Source: Sapria himalayana
Taxonomy: Eukaryota > Streptophyta > Magnoliopsida > Malpighiales > Rafflesiaceae
Direction of reading: 5' to 3'
DNA length: 64,000 nucleotides
NCBI GenBank assembly: GCA_029783825.1
Contig: JAREIK010010268.1
Span: 62,001 to 126,000, forward strand
Of the stretch, positions 39,420-52,009 are shown in pieces. The notes beneath the pieces were generated by a model that was not told the DNA's origin, did no database searches, and saw nothing but the letters and a program-made list of their open reading frames with translations. Both the position numbers and the translations under genes were made by a program. How positions within the stretch are numbered: the first letter of the stretch is position 1; every line of letters begins with the position of its first letter.

Positions 39420-41321
39420 GGACATTTGTAGTTTGGACTCATTTTAATATAATAAAATAAAAAGAATATCAGGGGCGAGGATGAAGAAATGGCACAGTGC
39501 AATTATTGTATGAGAAATTTAACTTGTAAGAGTTCGTTAGGGACTAGGTATCATAAGAAGCATGCCGGATTATGCACCAAAAAATATGGTCCATTAGATC
39601 CTAGGCAAACCTAGCTTAGCACTATATTTTTTGAGACTGGATCGAGTTCAGTCTTAAAGTTTGCACCCTTCATATACTCCAGTGAGTTGGGTAGGTACAA
39701 CATGGCCAGACTTATCACATTGATGGGTCTTCCAATCATATTTTCGAAAGATCCAAGCGTAGTGCGCATCATGCAGACATATTTTCAGTCTGCTTATCGT
39801 AAGATTCCTAGGTTCACATCTAGGAACGACATACTAAAATTACATAAGTTAGAAAAACAAAAAATAATTAATGAATTTATGGCATATAGTGGAGTTGTGT
39901 CCGTGACATCCGATATCTAGATAAGTCATGATGAATCATCTTATGCATGTCTCACCAGCCACTATGTAGATTCTAAATGGACTATGAATAAAAAAATTTT
40001 AGGATTCTCTGAGATTTTTCATCCTCATGATGGCCCGGCCATTTTTGAGTGTATGATGAAAATCTTTAGGGAATATAAAATTCAAAATATAATTTTTAGT
40101 ATCGCATTCGATAACACATCTAATAGTGGAGTAGTGATTAACATGTTTGTTAGGAATATTAGAGATGCACCATTAGGAGAGATCTTTCATGTCAGATGCA
40201 TGTGTCACATGATTAACCTAATTATTCAAGTGGGTATGAATGTGTGCTCCCCCGCGTTGGATAATATATGTAATGCACTAAACTGAGACACTGTTGGAAT
40301 TACATGTACCTGATGTTTGAGTCATTGGATACGAACACATGATATCCAACTATGTCAATAGTAAGAGTGACAAATTTATTATTTATGACACTGACTGGGC
40401 TTCAAGAATTTTATTTATGAAAATTTTGAAGATTTTTTATGACACGACGAATATGTGTTCGTCGGTTTATACTCTCACAGCTTGCATTCCTCTCAGGTGC
40501 ATATGCAACATTAGTAGCATGTTTAGGAAGTATTGAGCTGACCCAACACTTAGCCATATGGTTGTAGAGATGGAAACCAAGTACTTAAAGTACTGGTCCA
40601 CCATTCCATCTCTTTATTGTCTCGCTACATGCATGGACCCTATGGTTAAAGTGGGAGGGGTAGAAAACACCCTGACATATATTTCCTCGTGCATGAACCT
40701 GGAAGACCGACCTGAAGGGTTCATTCATGAGAAGTTGACTGACCTGTTCACATACTACTATACTAGGTATGGTGGTGGTTGTGGTAGTGAGACTGTGATT
40801 ACGGACATGGATACCTTATTTGGAGATGATGATTTTTTCATTCAGTTAGCGGGAGGGGGGGGGGGGGGGTACATCGGGGTGGACCATCACATAGGAGCGA
40901 GCTTTCTTGGTACTTATATACTGATTACTGCTCAATCCTATCACATTCTGATACTAAGAATCTTGATATATTACAGTGGTGGACATTATTTGAGTCCACC
41001 TTTCCCGTGCTATCTAGGATGACACGGTATTTACTGACTCCTCTGGTGTCGAGCATAGCATCGGAGTCTACTTTTTCTGTTGCAGTAAATGTGATTTCGG
41101 ATAGAAGATTGAGATTACGTCCAGACATTGTTGAAGCCTTGTCCTGTTTGAAGGATTTAGAGGATTCGAGGTTTAGCATCAATGATCGTTCTGAAACTAG
41201 GACAGGGACTACATCCGCATCCACTATGAAAGTAGAGTTGATTACTGATGATGATGATCCATATGATAGTGATCTTGATGTTGCTGTTGATGATGCTAAT
41301 TATATGCCAATTGACGAATAA
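39420..41321 (+). pseudogene. hAT transposase (BED finger, RNase H-like core, hATC), decayed
   Basis: Domains in order: a BED-type zinc finger with CNYCMRNLTCKSSLG and HKKHAGLC (39490-39580); a region with GRYNMARLITLMGLPIIF (39687); VVSVTSDI, whose Asp is the likely first catalytic residue (about 39917); SIAFDNTSNSGVVINMFV, the second catalytic block (40100-40150); GEIFHVRCMCHMINLII; a linker with ETKYLKYWSTIPSLYCLATC (40570); and a C-terminal hATC segment with SSIASESTFSVAVNVISDRR (41050-41110) ending in an acidic tail at 41321. It resembles the plant RICESLEEPER/Ac-like group. Stops after RQT and TSDI, an 85-base deletion near 40283 and a poly-G expansion at 40855-40869 break the frame. 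No single open frame covers more than about a quarter of it. Confidence 0.9.
40855..40869. repeat. G15 expansion within hAT coding sequence
   Basis: A run of 15 G after CAGTTAGCGGGA. In copy 1 the corresponding place encodes VEVKRPGG and has no such tract, so the run is a later expansion that shifts the frame before the hATC domain. Confidence 0.85.
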
Positions 41322-41868
41322 TGATGATCCACTACTTTTTGATTTCGATGTTTTTTTTATTGATTGTATGCTTTGTGTTTACGTTACGTTGAAACTTAAA
41401 ACTTGAAGCTTGTATTTGTTTGGTTCGGTATCTATTGGTTGATTGGTCATTTTTCATTTGGTTTGCTTTTGTTTTTTTGACTTTATAATTTTTTTAAAGA
41501 AATTTTTTGTTTAATTTATTTTTTTTGTTTAAAATTTTAATTTAAATATTAAAACTCTATAATTTAATATTTTAATTCTAATAAATTATAATCTAAATTT
41601 ATTTTAGATTATAAAAAAAATTAAACTCTTTTAGTATTTTCAAGTTACAAATTTTTAATAATTGTCAATTTGCCAATTTAAATATTAAACTTTCTAATTT
41701 ATTTATATTATATTTTTAATAAAAAACTTTAAACTTTGTAATTTATTAAATTATTAGCAATTTTAATTTTATAAATTTAATATATTATACATTATCTATA
41801 TATAATATAATATATATTTTATTTAAACTAAAATATAAAACTTTAAAAATTTATAAAAAAAATGTAAT
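41322..41868. other. AT-rich 3' region of hAT copy 2
   Basis: Non-coding A/T-rich sequence following the transposase stop, homologous to 32341-32650 in reverse complement. It ends abruptly at the GATA array. Confidence 0.65.
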
Positions 41869-42152
41869 AAATAGATGGTGAGATAGATAGACAGTCATAT
41901 ATATAGACAGACAGATTGATAAATAGATAGATAGAAAAATAGAAAGACAGGTAGGTAGAGAGATAAATAGATATATAGACAGATATATAGACAAAAACAT
42001 AGATAGATAGATAGACGAATAATTGATAGGTAGACAGATAGAGTGCAAATAGATAGATAGATTGATAGATAAGTAAATAGATAGATTGATAGATAAGTAA
42101 ATAGATAAATAGATAGATAGATAGATAATAGTTTAGATAGATAGATAGTTAG

Positions 42153-42158
<6 letters not shown>

Positions 42159-42207
<49 letters not shown>
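42159..42207. repeat. (AC)n microsatellite
   Basis: About 24 perfect AC dinucleotides inside the GATA array, the only AC run of this size seen here. Confidence 0.95.
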
Positions 42208-42213
<6 letters not shown>

Positions 42214-44643
42214 AATAGATAGATAGAAATATAGATAGACAGATAGGTAGATAGATAGATATATATATATATATACATACATAAATAGATAAAAAATATA
42301 TAGATAGATGGATAGATAGACAAATAATTATATAGATAAATAGATAGTAGAGATATAGTTAGATAGATAGATAGATTTAAAGAAATATAGATAGATAGAT
42401 AAATAGATACGATAGATAGATAAATAGATAGACAAAAGAGATAGATATATATATAATAGATCAATAGACAAATAGAAAGATAGATAGATCAAATGATAGA
42501 TAGATAGATGGATAGATGGATAGTTAGATAGATAGATAGTTAGATAGATAGAGATGTAGATAGATAGATAGAAAGATAGACAAAATCATAGATAGACAGA
42601 CAAAAAGATAGATATATAGATTGATTGATACATAAATATATAGATAGAGATATAGATAAACTGATACATAGATAGATTAATAGACATATAGTTTGATAGA
42701 TAGATAGATAGATAGATAGGCAGATAAAAATATATATAGATACATACATACATAAATAGATAAATATTGATAGGGATAGACAGATAAAAGACAAATAGGT
42801 ATACAGATAGACATATTGATAGTTACATAGTTAGAAAGATAGTTAGATAGATAGAAAGAGAAATAGATATACAAATAGATAGATAAATAGATAGACATAT
42901 TGATAAATTGATAGACAGTTAGTTAGAGAGACATATAGATAGATAGATAGATTGATAGATATGTAGAAAGATAGTTAGATTGATAGTAAAATCAACTAAT
43001 AGATAAAGAGATTATTATACATTTCGATAAACAAATAAATAGACAGACATATAGAAAGAAAGATATATAGTTAGAAAGATAGATAGATAGACAAATAGAT
43101 TGATAGATAAATAGATAGGTAATAGATAAATAGATAGTTAGTTAGAAAGATAGACATATATATAGACTAATAAATGACATATAGATAGAAAGATAAATAG
43201 ACAAATAGACAGACAAATAATTAGATTGATAGACTGACAGATAGATAGACAGATAGATACACAAATAGATATATAGTAAGATAGATAGAAAGACAAATAG
43301 ATAGATATATAGTTAGATAGATTGGCATATAAATATATAGAAAGTTAGACAGATAGATTGATTGATTGATAGATAGATAGATATATAGACAGATAGATAA
43401 ATAAACATATATATATATATATATAGATATATAAACAAACAAATAGATAGTCAGGAAGATAAAAACATGGATAAACAGATAAATAGAAAGATAGATAGAC
43501 ATATAGATATATAGATTAGACATATGGAGAGACATACAGATAGATAGATAATTCTACAAATAAATAGATTAACAGATAGACAGATAGTGACATAGATAAT
43601 GAGACAAATAGATAGAAAGACAAATAGACAAATAGATGGACAAATAAATAGACAAATAGACATATATATAGTTAGAAAGATAGATAGATAGACTAACAAA
43701 TACAAAGATTCAAAGAAAGAAATATAGAAAGACATATATACAGACAAATAGTTAGACAGATAGAAAGAAAGATAGATAGAAAGATAGATTGATTGAAACA
43801 TAGCTACTTAGATAGACATATAGATATATAAAATGATTGATATATAGATAGATATATAGATAAATAAATAAATAGATTAATACATATATGGTTAGATAGA
43901 CAGATAGTTAAAGGGGTGATTGATGGATAGATTGATAAATAGATTGATGGATAATATAGCCGGATAGATAGACGGATAGATAAACCGATAGATTGACATA
44001 TAGATACTTAGATAAATAGATAGATAGATAGATAGATAGAAATATAGACATATAGATAGGTAGATAGTAAGAGAGAAAGAGAGACAGATAGATCGATAGA
44101 TTGAAGGATAGATAAATAGTTTTATAGAGAGATTTAGAGATAGATTGATAGATAGATTGATAGACAGATTGATAGGTATATTAAGAGACAGATTAATAAA
44201 TAGATTGATAAATTAATAAATAGACAGATTGATAGAAAGAGAAATAGACATATTGATATATAGATAGATAGCCAAATAGTAGACAAATAAATAGATAGAT
44301 AGCTAGATTTTTAGATAGGTAGGTAGATTGATAGATAGATGGATGAATAGTTAGATAGATAGATAGATAGAAAAATAGATAGACAGATAGATAGATAGAT
44401 ACGTATATAGATAGATAGAAAGATAGAAAGATAGATAGGCAGACAGAAAGAACTAAAGACAGACATATAGATAGATAGATATATAAAAGTTTAGATTAAT
44501 AGACAAATAGATATATATATATAGTTAGATAGATAGATATATAGATAAACAAATAGACAATTAGATAGAAAGATATATAGATAGATAGATAAATAGACAA
44601 ATACTTATATTGACAGATAGACAGATAGAATTTTAGATAGATA

Positions 44644-44645
<2 letters not shown>

Positions 44646-44694
<49 letters not shown>
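44646..44694. repeat. (AT)n microsatellite
   Basis: About 49 bases of alternating A/T inside the GATA array. Confidence 0.95.
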
Positions 44695-44696
<2 letters not shown>

Positions 44697-45610
44697 CTAG
44701 ATAAATTGATAGGCATATAGTAGGACAAATAGATAGACATATAGATAGCGAGATATATACATAGATAGATAGACATATTGATATATCGATAAAAAAATAT
44801 ATAGACCGATAGATAAATAGATAGAGAGAAAGATGGATCAATAGGTAGATATTTAAACAGATAGATAAAAAGATATTTAGACAAATAGATAGCTAGATAT
44901 ATAGATATATAGGTAAACAGTTAGATAGATAAACATATTTGTAGATAAATAGAAAGATAGATAGATAGATTAATAAATATATAAAGAAATTGATAGACAG
45001 ATAGATAGACAAATATATAGACAAATAGATAGGCAGATATACAGATTGTTAGATAGATTGAAATATATACATATAGATTGACATATTGACAGATAGTTTG
45101 ATAGTCATATATTTAGATAGATAGATAAATAGATAGATAGACAGATAAATAGCTAGATATATATAGATAGATATATAGACAAATAGTTAGACAGATAGAT
45201 TGATAGATAAAAAGACATATAGCTAAAAAGTTAGTTAGATAAATAGATAGACATTTAGATCGATTGATAGATAGATATATAGTAAACAGATAGATATACA
45301 TATAGATAGACTTTTAAGATAGATAGATAGATAAATAGATAGATAGAACAATATATAGATAGACAGATAGAAAGAGAGAAACACAGACAAATAGACTAAT
45401 TAATAGACATACAGATAGATGGACAAAGAAAGAAATAAATATATAGATAGAGAGACAGACAGATAGACATATAGATTGGCTGATATACAGATAGATAGAA
45501 AGACAGATGTATAGATAGGTAGATACACATATAGATAGATAGACAGATAAATTGACACATAGACAAACTGATTGATAGAAAAATAAAGAAGCAGATAGAA
45601 AGATATATAG

Positions 45611-45905
45611 ATATAATAGCTAGGTAAATTTCCCTAGCTATTATAAGAAATTCCATCACTAAAATATAATAGTGATTGATTTATGACAAAATTTATCCCA
45701 AGCTAAAGTGCTCATTGCAAAATATTATCTAGAAAAAAAATTCTCTAGCAAATTTATGAACGACAAAAATTTTCTAGCTAATTATATTTTTTCCCTTGCT
45801 AATTTTGATCGTAATTAAGAGTAGTAATTAATATCTTTTGACTATAATATATATAAAAAATTTTCCTAGCAAAATTAGTGAGGGAATATTCTCTAGCTAT
45901 TTTCA
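45611..45905 (+). repeat. CACTA subterminal repeats, element left side
   Basis: Contains CCCTAGCTATT, TTCCCTTGCTAATTTTGATC, TTTTCCTAGCAAAATTAGTG and a palindrome AATAGCTAGG ... CCCTAGCTATT at the border. The motifs match those at 3151-4140 and 16900-17375 in the same strand orientation but are more diverged. The terminal CACTACAAG is not present. Confidence 0.7.
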
Positions 45906-46204
45906 TTCCAAAATTATTTTTACAATTTTATTTTGTACACAATTTTAATTACATTTTTTAAAGTTTTATCTTAAATTGAATAAAAACATATACTATTAAC
46001 CATTTTTTATAATTAGAATAAAATTAAAGTAATTCAGAATTTATTTTGATACAATAGTTATATAGTTAAAACAAAAATATAACATAAGTATATAATCATT
46101 TTAACCAAATATCATCTTTATCATTACCTCATGTATTTGTGCTAGTCTCTCCTGCATGATTTCTCTCCTCAAAATTAGTATGCTATCAGTCGTGTCAAGA
46201 CCAC

Positions 46205-48000
46205 TAACTATGACTCCATATAGGATATCTCATGTTGCATTGAATTCTTAATTTCTTTCATCTCATCATTCACTTCATTCTTTTCCTGCATTTCTTCCTT
46301 CAAAAGAGTAATCTATTGATCCTTCTCTTTCATTTCTCTTTCCATAAATATAAAACAATCATTTGTTTCAATTACTTGCTATTCAACTGCCTCATCCACC
46401 ACTACTGTGATAGAGGAACTAGAAGCATGAATACTAGAACAAAAAGTCGCACCCTTCGAGCTGATGTCATACACTTTCTGCTTCTTCTAACATTCTTTAG
46501 TCTCCAAATAGATAGGATCATTGTCAATTGGTTGAATATCCATAAAATATCAACTGGCTAAGAATTAGCTATCATACATTCCTCCATTATGTCCTATGAT
46601 AAAAAAAGAATAAAATATTCTTTTAGATATAAATAAAATAAATCTAATATTTTTCATTCCACACAACTTTCAAAATTTACTATAGTATTCTCAAATTTTA
46701 TTAATATAATAGATTCTTATAACAATCATTTGAGATTTGTTGTCAACAAACTATCCATCTACTTTTTTCATATGCATCTTCTTGAAAATCTCATAAAAAT
46801 TTTGATCTCGACCTAATTCTCTAGCCTAAATTATGTATTTTTTAAGTCAAAAAATAATATATGGTAAAAAGTATTAGCTAAAATTGTAAAATCATGCAAA
46901 TATTTGAATTATTTGGATAATTAGGCTAACTGTGAAATATATAAATTTTTTAACGTTATAAATTGTACCAAATCTTGATGTTGCTCAATGCTCGACATTG
47001 ACCCTACAGTGTGGCGAGACATTCATGTACCTGGTTGAGCTACCTCAATCCTTTAGTTTTTGTTGGATATCTCTGATTTTTTTACTTCTAGCTCCTCCCA
47101 ATAATTAAGCCATCAGGGCATCTCATCCTTATGTATAGAATTATGCATATCTTTTAGAATCTTCAATTTATGGACAAAGATTGAGTATTGTTCAGTAGTT
47201 TTGCTCTCCCACAATGACTTTATCTGTACATCGAATTGAGCTTCCCATGTACACTGATTATTTATATAGAAAATTCACAAAAGTCTATATTAATAACAAG
47301 GACATAATTCTGGTATGCTTGAATAATAACCAACATAATAGTTAACTATTTAGATAATTAATTTTCAATACTTTTTTTCTTTGTTTTTACATGAAAGTCA
47401 TAAAAGTTAGTCTCTTTTGTTGATTCAGAAACTTTCTTCCATAAAAATACTTTATAATCAACTATTTTTTTGAATGACTTTATAATTATAGTCGAACAAT
47501 TTTAAATGGAATGCAACTATAAAAATAAATAAATAACATTTGAAAACAAGCAATTCATAACAATATATAAAAACAAAACCACTAATAAGGAATGGGGACA
47601 TCGTAATTTTTTATTAAAGTAATATTTACATATTTCTTATAACTCCCAACAACAATCTATATTACTAACTTAGCACTGCCTGTAGAGAAAGCCACAACAT
47701 TTGATGATGTCAATGGTACTGTAAATGAGAGAATAATTGATGGAGTAAAATTTGGTGTAGATGATGGTGATGGTTCAGATGTGTGTGTAGGAGGGACAAT
47801 GGATGGTGGCATTATATCTAATAAAGGTGATAGTAAAGGTATCAATGATGGTGATAGTGATGGTGATGGTGATGTTGAAGTCTAGATATGGTGGATATAA
47901 ATGGTACTGAATGTACAATAGGACATAAAATACTAGATGAATCTCATCCATGTCTTCGTCCACATACACCTCCACTATGCCCACATCCTTTATGCACCAT
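46205..48000 (-). pseudogene. CACTA second gene, Transposase_24-like (TnpA role)
   Basis: Exon 1 starts at the ATG at 47998-48000 (MVHKGCGHSGGVCGRRHG) and is Ser/Pro/Thr-rich (PPTHTSEPSPSSTPNF), the counterpart of 1-403. Exon 2 (about 47520-47390) reads IVDYKVFLWKKVSESTKE. Exon 3 (about 47270-46890) reads WEAQFDVQIKSLWESKTTEQ and HNSIHKDEMP, then LNYWEELEVKKSEISNKN, the conserved layout of plant Transposase_24 proteins. Exon 4 (about 46820-46730) reads ARELGRDQNFYEIFKKMHMK. The end (46345-46205) is a charged helical segment, ITLLKEEMQEKNEVNDEMKE, likely a coiled coil, with a stop at about 46205. Several in-frame stops and a frame change in exon 1 show it is a pseudogene. In the family, this protein binds subterminal repeats. 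Confidence 0.7.
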
Positions 48001-48169
48001 CTACTATACAAAAAGTAAAAACATAGAACAGATAATAGATATATAATGAAAACATAAATTGATATTGTATGATGAACAACTATCCATTTTAAAATAAAAC
48101 ACACCAATGGATTGGAACAAAATATAGAAAGTCTTTGAAACTATAATATTCTATTACAATTATAATAGA

Positions 48170-51100
48170 TTAAATATCGGTATCACTATCATTCTCTAAT
48201 AGATCTTCTGACAATTCAACTTATTCTAATGGAAGTTCCAACTCATCTTTAGATAGAAAATGATTATCTTCAATTTTTATTAGGCAACCATTTGAGTCAC
48301 ATAAGTTTTCTGGATCTTCATCTAAAAGCACATGCTTGATATTCTTTATGTCATCTTCTTGAAATGCTGGTGCAATCACTAAGTTTGCACTTGATTGTTG
48401 AGATGTTGGTACTTCAAAATTTGATCGAGCTTTGATTTTGCAAATAGTCCACCAGTCACGATTATCATGAGATAAACTATCATAATAAATGATGCATATC
48501 TATTAAATCTATGTTTATCATTAATATCCACTATCTTATAATTTGAATGAACCTTTGTACCCACATTTCCTATAGGATCAAACCACTCTTATTTTAATAA
48601 TACGATCCTATTATTTTCAAGTCCAAGATACTCCAACTCACTAACTTCTGCTATTTGATTATAATAATCAATTTCATCTACACTATAACTTGAATACTAA
48701 TGCATACACCACTGTTCATTGTTATTATAGAAGAATCATACCCTATTGGGTGAAATTTATACCCACTAACAAAATACCTAGTATAGGTTATCACATAAAT
48801 AAATGGGCTTTTACTTAGATTCTATATGAATATGTTGGAATCTCCATTGGAAGGATCATTTGTATGTTGCATAATTTCAAAAAATGATGTCAAAAAATAT
48901 AAGATACTAATAAATAAAATCATTCAAAAAATTAAGGCTTTATAATTCTCACATAGTTCATGAACCAATTCGCAAATTATGTTTCTAACATAGAATCAAC
49001 CTTATGGCTCAAAATGGTTGGTTGCCTATATTTTAGCTACTCAACATAAACACTACACAAGTACAAATTATAGAGAAAGAATGATAGATATCAATTTTTA
49101 ATTATTCCTATTCAGGACAAAATTAACCAATGATTAAATCTGCAACCATTTTGGATATATATACTCAATATATGGTACAAATTCTTAACAATTAAGTAAA
49201 ACATAGATCCAAGTTGCTTTGTATTCATCATCTATCAAACATCTTTTTTTTTCTCTTCCAATTGCACTTCCAAGGTGCTTGAAGATAGATAGCTTGTTCT
49301 TAGATTTATCATCCACTAGCACACGACCTTCATCATTCCAAGGCACATTTATATTCTTTTGCATGGTCCTCAAAATAATACGAACAAAAATATGATGCTT
49401 CTTCTACTAAATATGCATTGCAAATTGAACATTCAACTTTTTCCTTGTTTTTAATATTCAATTTCAACTTACGAAGATACCTAAAACCATTATGTTAGGT
49501 TTTAATTAAATCAAATTATAATATTAATTTATGCTTGAAATAATAAAACACGACTACTTATATTTATTTACCTCTCAAAAGGACATCCAGCTATATTGCA
49601 TTGGCCAAGCTATCCTTGCTTCATAAGCCAAATGGACCAGTAAAAATTCCATTGAGCCAAAAAAAACTTGGTGGGAATATCTATTCAAGCTTACAAAGAA
49701 TGAAAGGTATGTCATTCTCCAATCTCACCATGTCATCTATTTTGATTGTTGTTTCAGTTAACTATTTGAAGAATAAACTAAGTTCTGTAAGGACTTTCCA
49801 AATACTTAGGGAAAGTAATTGGTATTAATCTCTGCATAAATACATGACAATCATGACTTTTTACTCAAAATAACTTAAGCTTCTTCATATCCACACATCT
49901 ACCATAGGGAATTTCAAAATTTTAACCCATTCACACAATGTCTCTCTTGGCTTTTTAACAAGTGTGTATCAAGCTTTAAAGTATTTTTCTGTAGTCTCAT
50001 TCCATTTTAATCCAGGATGTCAATAGTAATCATTAAACTGTTGTCTTTATTTTAAAGTGTGCTTTATTTTTCCATCTACATTCAGGATGGTATTAAAAAT
50101 ATCATCAAACATATTTTTTTCAATATGCATTACATCCAAGTTATGAAAAATTAAATTGGACCTCCAAGATGGCAAGTCCCAAAAAATATTATATTTTCTC
50201 CAGCAAAATATTTTGCATATTAGTCCATTAGTTCTAGTAAAATTTATTTTAGTTACCTTCTTCCGACCCAAACATTGAATCTCTATCAAGATATCATCTC
50301 CAGAACAAATAGCTGGTAGAACTATCATCACTATTTTATTTTTTCAAAAATACAATTCTATTTCAATGGAATAGATGATTTGTAGGTAGAAACTTATGAA
50401 GATTATCAAACTATTCTATAGTACTCCAACCAGATAACATTGAATATGTAGTAAAATCACATACCATCCACATAAATGCTACCCACATAATGAAATTTTG
50501 CTTCTTTGAGATATCATATGTATTCACGGGAACATCCCACAAATGATTCAACTATGCTTTAATAGGCTATATGGGGGCATTCAACATGTCTTTTGGATTT
50601 TGTGGTGATGAAACCAATATTGATTGAAACATATATTACTCTTTCATACACAACCATGGAGGCAAATTGTAAGGTGTCACTATCACTTGCAATGTAGGAT
50701 ACTATTATCCAGATTGGCTAAATGGCTGAAAACCATCACTGTAGATACCCAATCTCACATTTTGACTTTCAATAGAAAAATGTTAATGTATATGATTAAA
50801 ATACTTCCAAACAAGAGAATTTGATGGATGATGCATCACCCCTAGTTCAACCTCATACTCAGAATGCCACCTAATATCATGTGCTATAGCATTTGATGCA
50901 TATAGTCTTTACAATTGAGGAATTAAAAAGAAGTAATACATTTTCTTATATACAACTTTCATCTTTTATCATATTTCTGTAACATGAGGTGCCTTCTTAA
51001 ACAGAGGTTGATCACAAAACTTACTGCAAATTAAATCATTATCACCACCCCAATATAACATGAATCCATTGAAACAATAATCAATTATTTTTACTAGTTG

Positions 51101-51620
51101 TCTCATACCTCATAGTAACTTCTTAGTGCTGTAAAAGTTGTTAGTGACCAAATTATTATCTGGAATAATCTCTTTCATCAATTCTATCACTTGCTCAAAT
51201 AATTTCACAAACATATGATTTTCTAACTTCGTGCTCATAAGTTAAGCTACAAGTGACAATTGCGAATATGTTTTATAACCATGCCACAACCAATTATCTA
51301 TAGCTTTAAACATATCATAAAATTTTTGAGATTTAGGATTGATAGTTCATCCATGTAATCTATATTAAAGTCAGCACCAGTAGCTTTCATGACCATTCTA
51401 TGGTTTGTGTTCGATGTTTCTTGACTATATACATATGATTTAGTACCCTCATTTTAGTCAATATTCACAACCATTGTATGTTCCCTTTGATAAATCCTAA
51501 CAAAATAATTAGGTATAAAGCCATATTTAGCCACATGGTATCTAATAGTGTTTACATCATGAAAAGACATATTCTAAAACTTGTAGTTATTACATGGATA
51601 CATAATTTTATCTTCATTCA
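48170..51620 (-). pseudogene. CACTA TNP2-type transposase (Transposase_21, DUF4218, DUF4216)
   Basis: Read down the minus strand: a Cys/His N-terminal remnant with NTIRYHVAKYGFIPNYF (about 51550), NFYDMFKAIDNWLWHGYKTY (51310), LMKEIIPDNNLVTNNFYSTK (51170), MLYWGGDNDLICSKFC (51050), RWHSEYEVELGVMHHPSNSL (50870), VRLGIYSDGFQPF (50740), VTPYNLPPWLCMKEYMFQSI (50680) and FTTYSMLSGWSTIE (50440). Then come the hallmark FHNLDVMHIEKNMFDDIFNT (50150), the DUF4218 part with SHDCHVFMQR- and IPFILCKLE-like pieces (49860-49570), KNKLSIFKHLGSAIGREKKR (49300), and the DUF4216 part VGTKVHSNYKIVDINDKHRF (48560), ending at 48170. All domains are present in family order, but stops and shifts are frequent. The first 20-30 residues are replaced by the TATC array. 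Confidence 0.88.
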
Positions 51621-51628
51621 TCCATATG

Positions 51629-51973
51629 TATGTATATATATATATATATCTATCTGTCTATCTATCTCTCTATCTACATATCAATCTATCTATATATCTA
51701 TCTATTTTTATATCTATCTTTAAATTTATCTATCGAATTGTGTATCTATATGTCAATATATCTATCCATCTATCTATATATCAATCTATCTATTTGTCTA
51801 TCTTTCTATCTATATGTTTATTTTTTTACTATCAATCTATCTATCAATATTTCTATATATCTATTTGTATATCTTTCAGTCTATCTATATGTATATCTAT
51901 CTAACTTTCTATTTGCATATCTATCTATCTATTTATCTTTCTATTTATCTATTTGTTTATCTCTCTGTCAATA

Positions 51974-52009
<36 letters not shown>

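Larger units (their letters stand above)
38336..41868 (+). mobile_element. hAT transposon copy 2, right terminus lost
   Basis: The left end is AGGTGTCAAAGAGGCTGGCC followed by GGCCTGGCACGAG-type GC-rich sequence, matching the 5' end of copy 1 in reverse complement. The transposase reads on the plus strand. The right side stops in AT-rich 3' sequence at about 41866 and passes straight into GATA repeats. The GC-rich terminal part present in copy 1 (32145-32340) is absent, so about 200 bases of the right end are missing. A short (TATC)3 stretch sits at 38686-38699 inside the element. Confidence 0.85.
41869..45610 (-). repeat. Degenerate (GATA)n array, block 2d
   Basis: About 3.7 kb of GATA repeat, same polarity as 2a-2c. 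It holds an (AC)n run at 42159-42207, an (AT)n run at 44646-44694 and a 28-bp duplication around 42060-42110. Short patches with GGGGTG and CCGG (near 43915-43990) are the only less regular parts. No gene. Confidence 0.97.
45611..51628 (-). mobile_element. CACTA element, transposase-bearing, minus orientation
   Basis: From right to left it carries a TNP2-type transposase gene (51620-48170), a second Transposase_24-like gene (48000-46205), and subterminal repeats down to 45611. Order and orientation follow the standard CACTA plan. The left terminal CACTA bases are missing: the sequence passes from GATA repeats into AATAGCTAGGTAAATTTCCC directly. The right side is cut in the transposase N-terminus by the TATC array, but a matching CACTA terminus lies further right at 58205, so the array may be internal to the element. 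Repeat polarity differs on the two sides (GATA left, TATC right). Confidence 0.75.
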
